Assembly: GCA_965153355.1 (NCBI GenBank)
Contig: OZ231127.1
Location: 99,572,001-99,636,000, forward strand
Length of the DNA stretch: 64,000 nt
Direction: 5' to 3'
Origin: Flaccisagitta enflata
Taxonomy: Eukaryota; Chaetognatha; Sagittoidea; Aphragmophora
Position numbers and translations under genes: made by a program. The notes beneath the pieces were generated by a model. That model was not told the origin of the DNA. It was given only the letters and a program-made list of their open reading frames with translations, and made no database searches. Shown here one piece after another: positions 21,661 through 33,495 of this stretch; within the stretch, counting starts at the first letter, position 1, and each line of letters begins with the position of its first letter.

Positions 21661-22128
21661 TTTATTAGATGGATAAGGAGTGGTCGCGGCGCAATATCTA
21701 CCGCGACCAAGGCCTCTGCCTGCTACCCCATCAACTTCAACCCCCAACCTACTTAAGCAGGGCACGGGTACCGCTGACCATCTAACGCTTTTGCGACTAT
21801 TTCTAGAATATTTGTTGTAACATAAAGGGTCCTAACTTCAGGCGTTTTTTTTGGAGTTGACTCATGAAGAAATACATTAGAGATAAGGTCCTTACCTTCC
21901 ATCTTACACTTTTGGAAGGTCAAAACAAGGTAGGGGATGATTCCACCACGGAGGTCAAAGGTCAAGGGGTCACAAGGGGACCCCCTACAGGGGGTCAAAA
22001 TTTCAAAAGAGGAATTTTTCTATTCTGAAAGCATATTTGGATTCTCCTCAAAAAAGTAGCTGAAGAATCTACTTTTCTTTTTTTCATCGTTTTATTTTTA
22101 GAAGGTCAATGTTGTCCAACTCGAATAA

Positions 22129-22345
22129 AAAAAAGACGCACCTCTTTATTTAATAATAAAATAGATGCAAAAAACGATTTTGAATATTTTTTGTTGAGTC
22201 AAATTGAAAAAAAATTCAAAAAATCTTTCATTCTAGACTAATCCCAGGTCTGTATCTCAAAGAGAAGCACTTTTTTGCTAAAATGCACTTTTACATAGGA
22301 ATTGCATAACTGAAATAGGCAACGTTTTTACTCAGACTGATGCCA
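22129..22345. mobile_element. MITE fragment, inverted relative to 44028-44402
   Basis: 'AAAAAAAAGACGCAC' at the left end, then 'CTAGACTAATCCCAGGT', 'TGTATCTCAAA' and 'TAAAATGCACTTTTACATAGG', which are reverse complements of blocks at 44190-44290 and 52776-52870. Confidence 0.7.
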
Positions 22346-22500
22346 TTTCTAAACAAATAAAGATAGCAGTTCCAGATTGACGATAAGTAAGTAACAATCC
22401 CTATCATCTGAATGATTTGGTTTCACCAAAAATGAGCGATAGATAAGCATGACAATCAGTAATACAGACAAGAAATTACAACTAGTCATCCAAGGATCGC

Positions 22501-23008
22501 ACATGGTCAGCGGTACCCGATGCCCTGCTGGAAGTGATCCAGTGAAGAAGTGGAGTGAGAGCAGGGCAGCGGCCCCAAAAGGCCAATGTCCTGTAGAACA
22601 CAGGGGGGAATTTCCATACGTCCTGAGGAGGCGCATTTCTGGCAATAGATGACTGATTCAGGCCAAAGAAGGCATATTTGAAGGCTGGAGGGCAGAATTG
22701 AGGCTTTGAGAGTGGATTTGAGGTTTGGAGGGCAAATTTGAGCCACAGGGCTGATTTGATGCTTGGAGGCCTAGTTAGGAAGGTCTGGAGGGCAGATCCA
22801 CGAGTCTGTGGGTCCAGATTTAAAGGCAGGGCAGTTGAAAGCCTGAAGGCTGATTTGAGGCCTGGAGGGCTAAATTTAGGGCTGGGAGGGCAAATTTGAG
22901 GCCTTGATGGCCAACAGGGGGGGGGGGGGGACGGACGGGGACGGACGGACGTATGGAAATTCCCCCCTGTGTTCTACAGGACATCGGCCCTTTGGGGCCG
23001 CTGCCCAA
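22501..23008 (-). mobile_element. family-3 element, complete
   Basis: Left (3') side: GGTCAGCGGTACCC (22505), then GAGCAGGGCAGCGGCCCC (22559) and 'GTCCTGTAGAACACAGGGGG'. The interior is a 'ttgaggcctggagggc' array (22680-22910). The right side is the inverted copy ending GGGGCCGCTGCCC at 23006. The extra GGTCAGCGG copy is present only on the left, so the element is polar. Confidence 0.9.
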
Positions 23009-23870
23009 AAAGGCAAAGATAAACACAGGGATTGAATCAAAGGGAGATTAAGATTAAGTGAAGAGTTGTCATTGCTGGTAAATTTTTCCTCTTGTTAGAC
23101 CAGATTTTCAAAACGTTTCGTTGATCCAAATGAATTGAGATGAAAAATTTGAGCAGGTTGACCACTCAATGGGTTTTTGAGGTAACCTTAAAAAAGAATT
23201 TGAGAAATTCTCATATTGCATAGTTCTATTACTTTTTGTCATGTGGGAAAAAGATAAAACTTGTCTGGCTCCAGGGTGTTTTTTTTCCATGGTGGTTTAT
23301 TACATGGTTCTTGAAGATAGGTAGTAAAACACATGTCCGACATCTTCATGCATGTAGTAATTGTAGTATGTACCATCTTTTCCCAATTTTTCACCCCCTT
23401 CCAATTACTGATTAGTATCCCTCCTCTTTTCTCTACCAGTGCACTGTTTCTTGAAGCGAGCGGATCAATTCTTTAGAACAATATTAATTCTACCATTCTA
23501 AGTGCCTTGTCTAGAAACAAGCCCAACAGGCCAACAGTCGCGTGCTTCATTACACACAACTACACAACTTTATACACTACAACTTCATTCTGGTAGAACA
23601 CAGAATTGAAAAAAAAAAGAGCGCACCCGCTTTAAAGGCAAACAATTTACAGTGTCATGATAGACTTTGCAGTTGTTTACATACTGTATTGGCAAAAACG
23701 CAGCTTCACTATAAGGCATAAGGCATAGTTTTGCCCAGTCCCTGGAATGTGCTCTACTGTGCGGCGCAAGAATAAGTTTCAAGCAGTTTGAGAGCCGATT
23801 ATTTCAAAAGTAAATTTTTGAACTTTTAAAAAAATTCTAGAGATCTAGTCCAATCCCGTTCATGTAAATT
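23008..23870. other. no gene seen; degenerate MITE pieces
   Basis: AT-rich sequence with short ORFs. 23620-23770 has pogo-MITE-like blocks ('GCGCACCCGCTTTAAAGGC', 'GCAGCTTCACTATAAGGC'). These exonless 0.9 kb would lie 3' of the receptor gene's transmembrane exon. Confidence 0.5.
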
Positions 23871-24222
23871 ACCGTATTTCCTCTAATTAGCGCCCCTCCT
23901 CTAATTAGCGCCCCCCTCCCTCTATTGAAAAAAAATCCCCCTTAACTAAACTTAACCCCCTTAACTGAAAATGATAGATACACATTATAAACATACAAAT
24001 TATCATTGTTTTTTATATCTTTTTAACTTCATGTGTGGATTTTTCTGTTAAAATCATTCATTTTCAATTTTCCCCACCTTTGATCTTCAGTATTACTTTA
24101 ATTCTCAGTATTTTTTTTTTAGTCTGACATGATACAGGGGGCGCTAATTAGAAGGTCAAAAAGGCAATATCATTTTTCAATTTTGTAAGTGCCCCGGGCG
24201 CTAATTAGAGGAAATACGGTAA
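23871..24222. mobile_element. MITE with 26-base TIR (TACCGTATTTCCTC)
   Basis: 'TACCGTATTTCCTCTAATTA' plus GCGCCCC at the left, exact inverse at 24197-24222. A third internal copy 'CTCTAATTAGCGCCCC' adjoins the left TIR. No ORF. Confidence 0.9.
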
Positions 24223-24315
24223 TTTGTTTAAAAGCTATACAAATTCACAGAAGAGAGGCAATTCACCAGTACCAGCTGTTGACACTGTAGGGGACCTTAA
24301 GTCTACTAGGCTAAC

Positions 24316-24402
24316 CTGAACAATGAAGAACTCCAATGGCTATTCCAAATGCAAAAATGATGGCACCGGTGATGCCAAGTGAGGTCTTTAGCACTTTTGA
24401 TC
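24316..24402 (-). CDS. receptor gene, transmembrane exon
   Basis: An 87-base exon with acceptor TCAACCCAG|GA and donor TTCAG|GTTAG, phase 1 at both ends (29 codons). It reads a basic/polar start ('GSKVLKTS'), then a 20-residue hydrophobic helix ('LGITGAIIFAFGIAIGVLHC') typical of a single-pass membrane segment. It follows, on the same strand and in the same phase, the EGF exon (26719-26835) and the cysteine-rich exon (25960-26151). I infer the three belong to one type I membrane protein, with the cytoplasmic part encoded further left. No transcript evidence is available, and a downstream exon was not identified. Confidence 0.5.
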
Positions 24403-24559
24403 CTGGGTTGAGAGTAGAAAAAAAGATTTCTATACAGTGGTATACTATACATTTACTTACATGTTACTGTGATAAAGGGAAAAAAAAGTATAGACCGTTG
24501 GGACGGCCTGGTGGACAGCTAATGGACAGAAGGACGAAAAAACCTCTGCAATCACTTGC

Positions 24560-24690
24560 ACTGTGACCGCTTCCATTTCAGAAGGTAGGATAGCTATTAA
24601 TATTTGCACTGCAAAATGGGAGCGGAAGCGGAAGCGGAAGTGGAAGCGGTGGAAGTGTCATGGAAATCGAACGCTTCCACATCCCTACTC
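24560..24690. mobile_element. short MITE (TAGGGATGTGGAAGCG ends), expanded
   Basis: 'TGACCGCTTCCATTTCAGAA' and 'CGCTTCCACATCCCTA' at opposite ends, with a 'ggaagcggaagc' expansion inside. A cleaner copy lies at 50858-50972. Confidence 0.65.
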
Positions 24691-24732
24691 AGTAATCAAA
24701 ATAGACAAAAATTTGTGACCATCTAGAACAAC

Positions 24733-24993
24733 ACTAGAAAAACGATTGTCCAAACAGAACCTTACGCCGTTACATCAGAAATAAAATTAGAAATTCTTGC
24801 CCGATCAAGCTCATGATAGGAATTCCAAATCTGCATATTGTTCTTTACAACTAGGACGGCGGTCTTAACTTTTCTCTTTTCCGTTTAGGAAAAATCAAAA
24901 TATGAAAAAAAGATCTGATGATCCTATCAGCTAGTGAATAAGGAGGTTATCTAGGAAACGATTGTCCAAACAGAACCTCACGCCGTTATAAAG
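24733..24993. repeat. direct repeat, 32-base unit
   Basis: 'ACGATTGTCCAAACAGAACC' plus 'CACGCCGTTA' occurs at 24733 and 24957, about 220 bases apart. Confidence 0.8.
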
Positions 24994-25169
24994 CTTTCAG
25001 GCAAACGTCATAAGTGGCCAACGCATTAGATGGTCAACGGCACTCGCATAACCTGTAGATTTGAGAGATGTTGCAGGGAAGTCTAAAGGTATTTTTGACG
25101 AAAATCCAGCAGTCATTGTAGACGAAATACCCGGTGATGATTTGGAGGTTAAGGTTGCTGTACCTATGA

Positions 25170-25378
25170 TGAGGAGGAATTTCGGTCCCAGAGACCAAAA
25201 TCTAGGTTTATTAGGCTAAATTGCTTGGATTTGGGCTACGAGGCAGAATTTGGGTCAGAATGGGCCCCAAAGGAGACAAAGCCCTGAGGATGAAGCAGGG
25301 GAGGACAGACAGATGGATGGACAGATTCCCCCTGTGTTCTACTGGACTTTGTCCCCTTCAGCATCGCTGCCCAACAGG
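25170..25378. mobile_element. family-3 element fragment
   Basis: A degenerate 'ggatttgggct' array, then 'CCCCCTGTGTTCTACTGGAC' and 'TCGCTGCCC' (25328-25374). Only one end is present. Confidence 0.7.
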
Positions 25379-25959
25379 CAACTTTGGTCTATGTGGAGAT
25401 TTTGGTAAAGTAAATCATGCAGACCATTTGTTCACAGGTATTAGAAAAGTGATCTTTCAAATTTCTTTTTGTAGAAGATTGCCCCAGACCAATACTTGAG
25501 ATTTTGTAACTATCATCGAAAGGACCATTGCAGATCATAAATGAAGAATTCATAACATTCCTTAAGTTGGAAAGTGCTCCATATCGCTATCCTTAAATCG
25601 ACAGTCCATCACAAATTCTGTCTGTTTGTTTCTCTTATGGCTTATGGCTTATAGCTTATGGCTGATGGCTTTCTCTTTTGGCTTGTGTTTCAATGAAATT
25701 GCGAAACAGATAGTGACAATGTTTATGTCATTTCCATGCCATTATTGATCAAGTGAATTTCTTGCTTTGAACAATGGACTAATATACGAGTGCTTTAACA
25801 AAATCTATTTTGTAATAAAATAATTTAGGGTACCGTAATTTGATTTCTATGACAGACGGATGATTTTGATGTTTTCATATTAACATCATCAAGGTGTGAC
25901 ACTAGCAGTGTCTCAACCCAACCGAAATTATATAAAATTATATCAAATATAATTCCTAC

Positions 25960-26151
25960 CAAGATAATAGGTGAACCAGTTAAGTTGGACGCAATAGGCT
26001 TGATTTTCAACCAGGCACAGTCCGGTGCAGTTTCCAGATATAGTGCACAATTTGAATGTATTGTTTTGGCAAGATTCAAGATTATCAATCTTCATTTCTG
26101 GACATGAACGCACTCTGGAACAAGAACTGTTATATGGACATAATCCAATTT
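25960..26151 (-). CDS. receptor gene, cysteine-rich extracellular exon
   Basis: A 192-base exon with acceptor CTTGTCTACAG|AA and donor CTTG|GTAGGAA, phase 1 on both sides (64 codons). It carries eight cysteines with C-x4-C-x5-C-x9-C spacing at the start, and several N-glycosylation sequons ('NSS', 'NNT', 'NCT'). I do not recognise the fold; it is not a canonical EGF (no C-x-C-x2-G-x2-G-x2-C end). The position, between an EGF exon and a transmembrane exon, and the shared phase suggest an extracellular module of the same receptor. Confidence 0.5.
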
Positions 26152-26698
26152 CTGTAGACAAGAAAAAATGGTAACATGTGCCAGCTCATTACTCAATTTT
26201 GAAAATGGTGAAATGTTGAACAGAATTTGTCAGAAACATCATTCCCATGCTTCCCAAAATAATGTCGCATTGCATCTGATCCCACATCATGATAGCAATG
26301 TCGCACCTAGCAATGTCGCACCCCGGCAGAAGAGCTCAGTGTTAGGATGGCGGCCACTGCACTGTGACCACAGTTCCCACTTTTAAGTATCTGTCCTGGT
26401 GGAAGTAGCTCAGGAAAGGGTTACTGCAGTCTAAAAAAAATTAAAGCTGGATTGTGATGCAGGCTTGCAAGGGTGGGCAAAGGTTAGAATTGATTATTTT
26501 CCTGATTGATATCCGAGACAATTTCATGGTAGTTATTTGTTAGTTATGCTAAAATTATGTGGTCAAGTAGTCGTGGTAAGAAAGTGAATCCAAAAATGAT
26601 AAAACGTATGCCGAGGTATGATAACAGCTGGTGGTTCTGATAGGTCCTCTTGGTCCTTCACAACAACAATTTGTTACCGTATTCATGGGTTTTGATCA

Positions 26699-27124
<426 letters not shown>

Positions 27125-27294
27125 TTAGTCAAGGCGGAAAATGTCGGAATAGATTATTGCAAAATGTTCAATCATAACAGGAAAACACCAATAACCTCCC
27201 CTGCTTCTGAACATCACTGTCTAACTCCCATTCTCAAGGCTCAAATTCCAGCCTAAATCTTATATCAGCAAAGAGGCCCACTTTTGGTCTAAGG

Positions 27295-28585
27295 CTTTTG
27301 GGCAGCGGCCCCGAAGGGGACGAAGTCCTGTAGAACACAGGGGGACTTTTGTTCGTTTGTCCGTTCGTTTGTTCGTCCCCCCTCATCAGGCCCCTCAGGC
27401 CCCAAATCTGGCCTCTGAGACCTCAAATCTGGCCTCTCAGGCCTCAAATCCAGCCTCTCAGGCCTCAAATCCGGCCTCTCAGACCTAAATCCAACCTCTC
27501 AGGCCTCAAACCTGGACTCTCAGGCCTCAAATTAGGCTTCTTTAGCCTCAAATCCAAATTTTCAGGCCTCAAACCTGGCCTCTCAGGCCTCAAATTAGGC
27601 CTCTCAGGCCTCTCAGGCCTCAAATCAGGCCTCTCAGGCCTTAAATTAGCTATCTAAGCCCCAATTTATTGCTCTCAGGCTTCAAATCAGTCGTCTGACC
27701 TTTCAAGCCTTAATCCAGCTCTCTCAAGCATCAAATCAGCCCTCTCAAGCTTCCAATTGGTATTCTGGACCTTACATCAGCCGTCTTAGACCTCAGTTTA
27801 GGTCAAGGTGCACACGAAGAGGCAATTTTCACGGTCAAATCATATTATAGAAAAACAAGGCCGGATACACGGCCACCAGTTGCGGACAGGTGGGCAGGGG
27901 CGGAAATGCACGTTTCCCAACTTTTCGACCGATCACCTCACGGACCAACCAACCAACCAACCAACCGACCAACCCGACCGACCAACCGACCCGACCGACC
28001 GACCGACCGACCGACCGACCGACCGATGGATAAAGCCTCTTTAAGAGTTGCGTGTCCGCAACTAAAAATGAAATGATGAATTCACAATTTTTTAAAAAGA
28101 AATCATAGCTTTTATATGAATAATTTATTCATTTGCATTAAGAATCATTTATGTGTAAAAAACCAGTTGGAAAAATTGAGAGAAAACAAAGAATTGGCCT
28201 CATTCCTTGACTTGTCTTACATGAAATTATAATCTGTCTCTCCAGATACAATTTGCATTTCACAAAACTATAGCCTAATTTCTAAAGACATATGAGGAAA
28301 AGAGATATGTTCTTCATGCAAATTTACCATTCAGAAAAGATTAATTGCAAAATGTTTTCCAAAATTTGCTGTTCCTCTACATAGCAGCAGGCTCTTGAAG
28401 GCCTTGTGCATCTCTATAGCATCTCATCCACTTCTTCAGGCCTGCAGGACAGGCAGAGTCCCCCTGTGTTCTACAGGACTTCATCCCCTTTGGGCCACTG
28501 CCCTGCTTCCCCTCACTCCAATTCACAATCACTCAAAGCAGGGCAACGGGTATCGCTGACCACATATTGCCCTTTGGCGACCTGT
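27295..28585 (+). mobile_element. family-3 element with nested HINE; empty site known
   Basis: The left end TTTTGGGCAGCGGCCCCGAA (27297) is followed by 'GTCCTGTAGAACACAGGGGG', TTCGT/CCGT tracts and a 23-base 'ctcaggcctcaaatcnggc' array to about 27800. The right side has the inverted block (28455-28505), then 'AGCAGGGCAACGGGTATCGC' and 'TGACC' (28538-28561). TAAGG lies on both sides (27290-27294, 28586-28590). The paralogous segment at about 52345 reads straight through without it. A HINE type B sits inside at 27854-28067. Confidence 0.85.
27854..28067 (-). mobile_element. HINE type B copy, nested in family-3 element
   Basis: Minus 5' AGTTGCGGACACGCAACT (28045-28062), TCTTAAAGAGGC, an expanded GGTC/GGTT tract of about 100 bases, then 'GCCCCTGCCCACCTGTCCGC' and the 3' end GGCCGTGTATCCGGCCTTGTT-type (27854-27875). 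Confidence 0.9.
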
Positions 28586-28590
28586 TAAGG

Positions 28591-28998
28591 GCTCAAATCT
28601 GTCTCTTTGGCTTAGATTTGAGCCTTATGGGTCAAAAACTTTTTTTCGAGACCATAATATTAGCCACGGGGCCCAAATCTCAACCTGGCAGACTATATGT
28701 ACATCAGTCGCAAGGCCCATTTCCTCTCCAAAGCCCCAAACATCAGTCTTTAGTATCAAAACCAGTAATACCAGAAAAAAACCCCAGCAAGAGTCTCTAT
28801 ACTAAAGCCATGTATACGGCCTGGTTCTTTTTGCATGTTTGTACAGTAACGATGTATTTTGATTGCAGAGTAAGTTATTGGCAGCTGGTTTTTACGGTTG
28901 TACTTACGACCTGATGGAATTTCCCACATAATTGTGCTCCCCCTCCTAAATGTAACAATTGCTTTGCTGTGAATCATATTCATGGAGGAAATAAACTT
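28591..28998. repeat. segmental duplication, A copy (left part)
   Basis: Matches 52349-52771 in the same orientation ('GCAAGAGTCTCTA', 'GCCATGTATACGGCCTGGTT', 'TTTGCATGTTTGTACAGTAA'). The match ends at 'ggaggaaataaac', where a HINE begins in this copy. On the minus strand 28972-28917 (ACAG|CAAAGC...CATCAG|GTCGTAAG) could be a small exon, but support is weak. Confidence 0.85.
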
Positions 28999-28999
28999 T

Positions 29000-29153
29000 T
29001 TTTAGTCGCGTGCACGCGACTCTACAACCCGCTTTGTCCGTCCGTCCGTTGGTCGGTTGGTCTGTCGGTCACACTTTTACTTTTTTCATGAATGTTATTC
29101 TTTGACCACTCCTGCTCTTGCCCAAATGGTCTGGTGACCTCAGAAATGGCCCC
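29000..29153 (+). mobile_element. HINE type A, 5' half (split by BEL element)
   Basis: AGTCGCGTGCACGCGACT at 29004-29021, CTACAACCCGCTTTGTCCGTC, GGTC tract, then 'CTCCTGCTCTTGCCCAAATG'. Sequence breaks at GGCCCC (29148-29153), exactly where the intact copy at 26845 continues TGCCCACCCGC. That continuation is found 13.1 kb away at 42259-42308. Confidence 0.9.
29149..29153. other. target site duplication, left (GCCCC)
   Basis: GCCCC here and at 42259-42263 directly flank the two LTRs; in an uninterrupted HINE the motif occurs once at this point. Confidence 0.85.
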
Positions 29154-30053
29154 TATAATTTACGCCCACGAGTTTCAACTGGCGCTGTGCATGGGCGTCT
29201 ATCTGACTGACGACTTATGGTGAAAGAAAGTTGGCCGATTGGAAAATAGGAAGGCGATCGTCTCATTTATTCCATAAAAATTTCAACAACTGAAGAAGAG
29301 GGGAAAAATGAAAGGGAAAGTGGGCGTTAATTATGATCAACAAACCATAAAAGATAACATGAAATCGAGATAGGACACAATAAGGACAGAAACAGCACAT
29401 GACAACATGTTCATCTTCTTCAGAGCCCATGCCACCTGATAATACCTGCCCCTCCCCGGCCCATCCCATTAAATTCATCCATATCATCCCTATAGCAAGC
29501 TGATCGGAAAAGCGATAAAAACCATACTAAAATCCGGCGATAAAAACGCAAAAGGGCAAAAGACAAATAACAGACCGGAAGACAAGATAAAACAACGATA
29601 ATAAAAACAAACACGCGTCTATAAAACTTACTTTTAGGCCCACTTTGGTGGTTTCAACCCACAGTCTGTAAGTCAAATTAACGTTAATTGTCCGTTCATT
29701 AGTTTATCTGCAATAAAAAGATGAGATTAGTGAAATTAGTGAATTCCAAGGGCTTATTCAGACGATCACGAAAAATCAATCAATCACTTCAAGAAGCAAT
29801 GCCGTAAATAAATAAAATCAATCAATCCAAAAATTGGATGATACGAAAGACAGAGATAAGTATGTTCTGCCCTACGTAAATAAAACAAATGGCACCAAAT
29901 ACAGAGCGCAACCATGTGGTTGCCCATAGCGTCATATATAAAATGGCGAGAAACAAAAGACGCGGGCATTGAATAATCGAAAAGAAAAATAAAAGCACGC
30001 AAGAGACAAAAGCACACTATACCCAATAGACGGACGGACATACATTTCTAACA
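29154..30053 (-). repeat. 3' LTR of the BEL/Pao element
   Basis: On the minus strand it starts TGTTAGAAATGTATGTCC and ends CGTAAATTATA, so the termini are TG..TA rather than TG..CA. It is about 900 bases, paired with 41368-42258. The small ORFs inside are not coding. Confidence 0.93.
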
Positions 30054-30072
30054 TTCTGCCCCATTTTTGGGA
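30054..30072 (-). other. candidate polypurine tract
   Basis: The minus strand reads TCCCAAAAATGGGGCAGAA directly before the 3' LTR. This is the expected place for the plus-strand primer, though the tract has several pyrimidines. Confidence 0.5.
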
Positions 30073-33000
30073 TTTCACGAATTTCAAAAATCCAGCTAGT
30101 TTCCAGTCAGGAAACCCTACTAAAAAAGCCATTACTACCTTCCTTAAAAAAATTTACATAGACACAAACCCCGCCCCCTCCCCGTCCACACTTCCTCTTA
30201 CATCCCCACCCTAACTATCAACAGATCGACGACTGCACGAATGATGATTCCCGTCGGGAAAGGATCCACCCCAGCAAATTTGCAGTCAATGACGGCAGAT
30301 GGAGACGAAGGCAGCGGCAGCGGAAAGGTTGAGCGCCCGTTCCTGAAAAGGTGAGAAAAGGGGGGAGAGGCAGGCCTAGAGCACTCCAAGCCTGGGGATT
30401 TGACTTGAGAGTGGAAAATGATAAGTGGGGGCATACTACTAAAACATGTCATACGAAAGTATTCGTAATAATGACTAAAAAAGACCATGTCTAAAATAAA
30501 CAAAACAAAAATGTACATGTTCCAAGGAAACAAACAAAAACAAGACAAAATAAATAAGTTACTATATATCTATAAAAACGAATCTGTAAGGAAAAAAGAA
30601 ATTGGTAAGCATCATGGAACGACCACATCACCTGCGCCTTCTCCATTACAGAGACGAGCGGGTCATCGGAGGCTCCAACACCTCTCGTCAATCCGTGGGC
30701 GAAAGGCGATGATGATGTCGTCCCAGCGGCCGCGAAAGGCACAGTGGTGCAGCCGTCTGAGAATGTATCCTCCCAGAGAAGAAAGAGAAAAAATGAGGCA
30801 GAGATTGATTAGTAAAGAAGTTCTTATCGTACACAGTTGTTCTAACAAAAACTCCACATCAACCCTTCCCAAACCATGATACTTTGGCGGGCGTTTTTAC
30901 CGCCCAGGCCCGGGCGGGCGTCATTCCCACGCGGGTAGCGCCCCCGACTTGGGCGGCCTGTCCATCGATGGGATGAGGATGTGGTGGTAGAATACGATCC
31001 TCAGCGAATGGCGGCGCTCTCCGCGCCATGTTGGGAATTGGTAGTTAAATTGAAGGGCAACTGGGCGTGGCTCCAGTCAGCGTTTGGCTGGCGGTCTGAT
31101 TTTTCCAAGGCCTGGTTCGATTTTTCTTATTCCCAGGCTTGGGAGCGTCTTTTGCGATAGGATCTGCTGACCGACTTTTTCTGCAGGAGAAGACGCGGGA
31201 GGTGGAGATGCTGCATCGCAATTCGGCGCCAGTCTAAATTTGGGGACGCTGGCGGAGCGCAGTTTACCTAGTCAGCCATAGCCGCCTTTGCGCGTTCCAC
31301 AGCTTCTCTTTCTTCTTAGCCTTCCATGCTGAGCCTGCTTCTCCTTTCAAGCTGCTTCTCAGTTCCTGACTCGCTTATTTTGCCCAGCGACCACCTCATT
31401 GTCCGCAGCCATTGCTGCTCGACGAACATCGTCTCTCTCCTTTTGGATGTTACGTAGATCACCTCTAGGTAAGACAGCAGGCCGCTTCAGCCACGTTGTG
31501 GTGAGTGCAGCGAAGAAGTCTTTTGGAAGCCTTGATGCTAAATTCTTCACCACCCCAATGGAGCATTTGAGGTCAGTGAAGAGGCTTCGTGCAATGACTC
31601 GTGATGTGGTGTCCATACATGGGATCAAAGGCTGGATCCAGCGGGAGCGGGTTCTGCCTGCAGACCTTGGGCAGACTCGGATTTTTGCTGACGAGGCGCT
31701 TCACACAGCTGCAGATGCCGGCTTTGCCAACTAGTTCGCTTCCTACACTTTGCTTTTGATGGCTGCGAGTGAAAGAGGAAGAGGCAGCTCCCGTCTGCTG
31801 ACCAGAGACTTGAGGTTTAACAGCGGACGCCGAGGCTTCATAAGTAGAACCTCCCTTGTTTTATGCTTTATGCTTCTTCCCAGCTCTCTTAGTCTTCTTC
31901 CCCTTACCTGCCACTGCCCCAGGCGCCTGATTCAGCCTCTGGGTTGCTGCCAACGTTGCCCCGTCGACGAACCATGAAGCTTCTCCTTGGCCTTTGGGCG
32001 TTACTGCTGCAGGAGGCGCGCGCCTGGAGCGCTGAAGGGCCTTTGTGTTTCAGAATCTGGCCCTTTTTGTTGACTCTCGGCGCGTTGCGCGTTTGTGGAG
32101 TCTTTTCCCCGACGTGATCTCTTCGATTTTTGTGAGGGAGTGACGTCACGAGGAACCTGTTGCTGCTGATTTGGGGGATGAACCAATCCAGGGCGCGATT
32201 GGCGACTTCCTGATGCTGTAGAGTGAATTGCCGCTGATGTGGCTGCGGCTGCGTCGCTTACAAATACCGCTGGTGGAGTTGCGAGCGTCAGCGGAGATTG
32301 CATCAGGAGCCAGACCGCATTCTTCCTCTTCGTCGCCTGGACCATGCGTGAACCTCCTTATCTTGCTCCCTCAGCCTGTCACTTTGGTTTTAGCTCCAGA
32401 GTCTCCGAGCCAAGCTCTGTTTGATTAGCCGACGAGCGCATGAGAGAGTTTGTTTGTTGCAGCACACTGGTACCAGCTCTTTGAGAAGAGAGGGATTCTT
32501 CGACGTCCGGACTGATGGTACGATACCACCAACGCGCCTGCATCCGTTGGTGTTATCGCCTCAGCGTCGCAGTGTGTGTCCACTTCGGGTCAATGTCTTT
32601 TCTCCGCCTCCTCATTCACTAACACCTCCTCCTCTGTCTCCATCCCCTCCTCCTCCACTCTTGCTCCATCATTGACCGATCTCTCTTCCTCTTCGCCCCC
32701 GCTGCGTTGACGTGCAGCTGCAGACACTTGATCCCGAGACGCTGGGCGGCAGAAATCAAGGCAAAATAGGCGAGGCGATGAGGGCAAATCCGATGATGAT
32801 GACGCCGCCGCAGAAGTGGTGGATAAGTCCGTCGGCGGCCGATTGATCGAAATCCGCCTCGAACCTCCATCTCTGATGACCACCAATGGAGAGACGAGCG
32901 ACGCGGGATCAACGGCGTTGGATGGCTGTTGACGATTTACCAACGCATCATCTTGTTGATGCTTTTTATTCGCCATTTTTGCGTCTACAACGGAACGAAG

Positions 33001-33485
33001 GTCGCCATTGAAGGCTGCCAACAGCCTCCTCCTCCGCCCCGAGCGGCGTGGTAGTTGCAGATCCTTCTCGAGTTGAGCCGTCGTTGAAGAGCCGATGAAG
33101 ATCCAAGGATCAATGCGACGTCGACACGTCGGCTTCTGCCTCGAGGCGCTGCTGACGGGACATCTTGACTCGGACGAACGACTTCAAGGTCTGGACAGAC
33201 TTCGTAGATGGAATGGCGTCGTCAGCGGAAGCTTAAGTGTTCGTATTGAGAACTGATAATGATAAGGCAGTTTTGGCACAATAATATGTACATATAGACA
33301 GAGCGAATGAATCAGTGTTTTGATGTGTAAGTTGAAATGGACAACATAATTGACAAGAGGAAAGATGAAAGCATGGATAACCAGAGGACCAAATATGAAT
33401 AATAACAACTCTTTGTAAATATAACCAGTCAGAGTTTCAATCACTCATATCTATAGTTACTAATGGACAGGCCCATGCTTCTTTT
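30073..33485 (-). other. BEL element, unassigned region between integrase and 3' LTR
   Basis: Part of the retrotransposon interior. On the minus strand 33021-32590 is open for 143 codons: Ala/Ser/Glu-rich, starting 'MAAFNGDLRSVVDAKMANKK' and ending in an acidic stretch. Shorter open pieces follow at 32345-32001 and 31628-31359. Base composition is GC-rich and coding-like from 33.1 to 30.9 kb, then AT-rich. No signal peptide, membrane helix or envelope-like feature is visible, so I do not call env. It could be a third ORF or captured sequence. Confidence 0.45.
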
Positions 33486-33495
33486 TCTCTCTCTC

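Noticed and set aside
28917-28972. Small exon between AG and GT signals, repeated at about 52690-52750
   Set aside because: Short, no domain; conservation is explained by the segmental duplication. Kept only as a remark.
30073-33485. Envelope gene of the BEL element
   Set aside because: No signal peptide, glycosylated cysteine-rich ectodomain or membrane helix can be seen in any frame.
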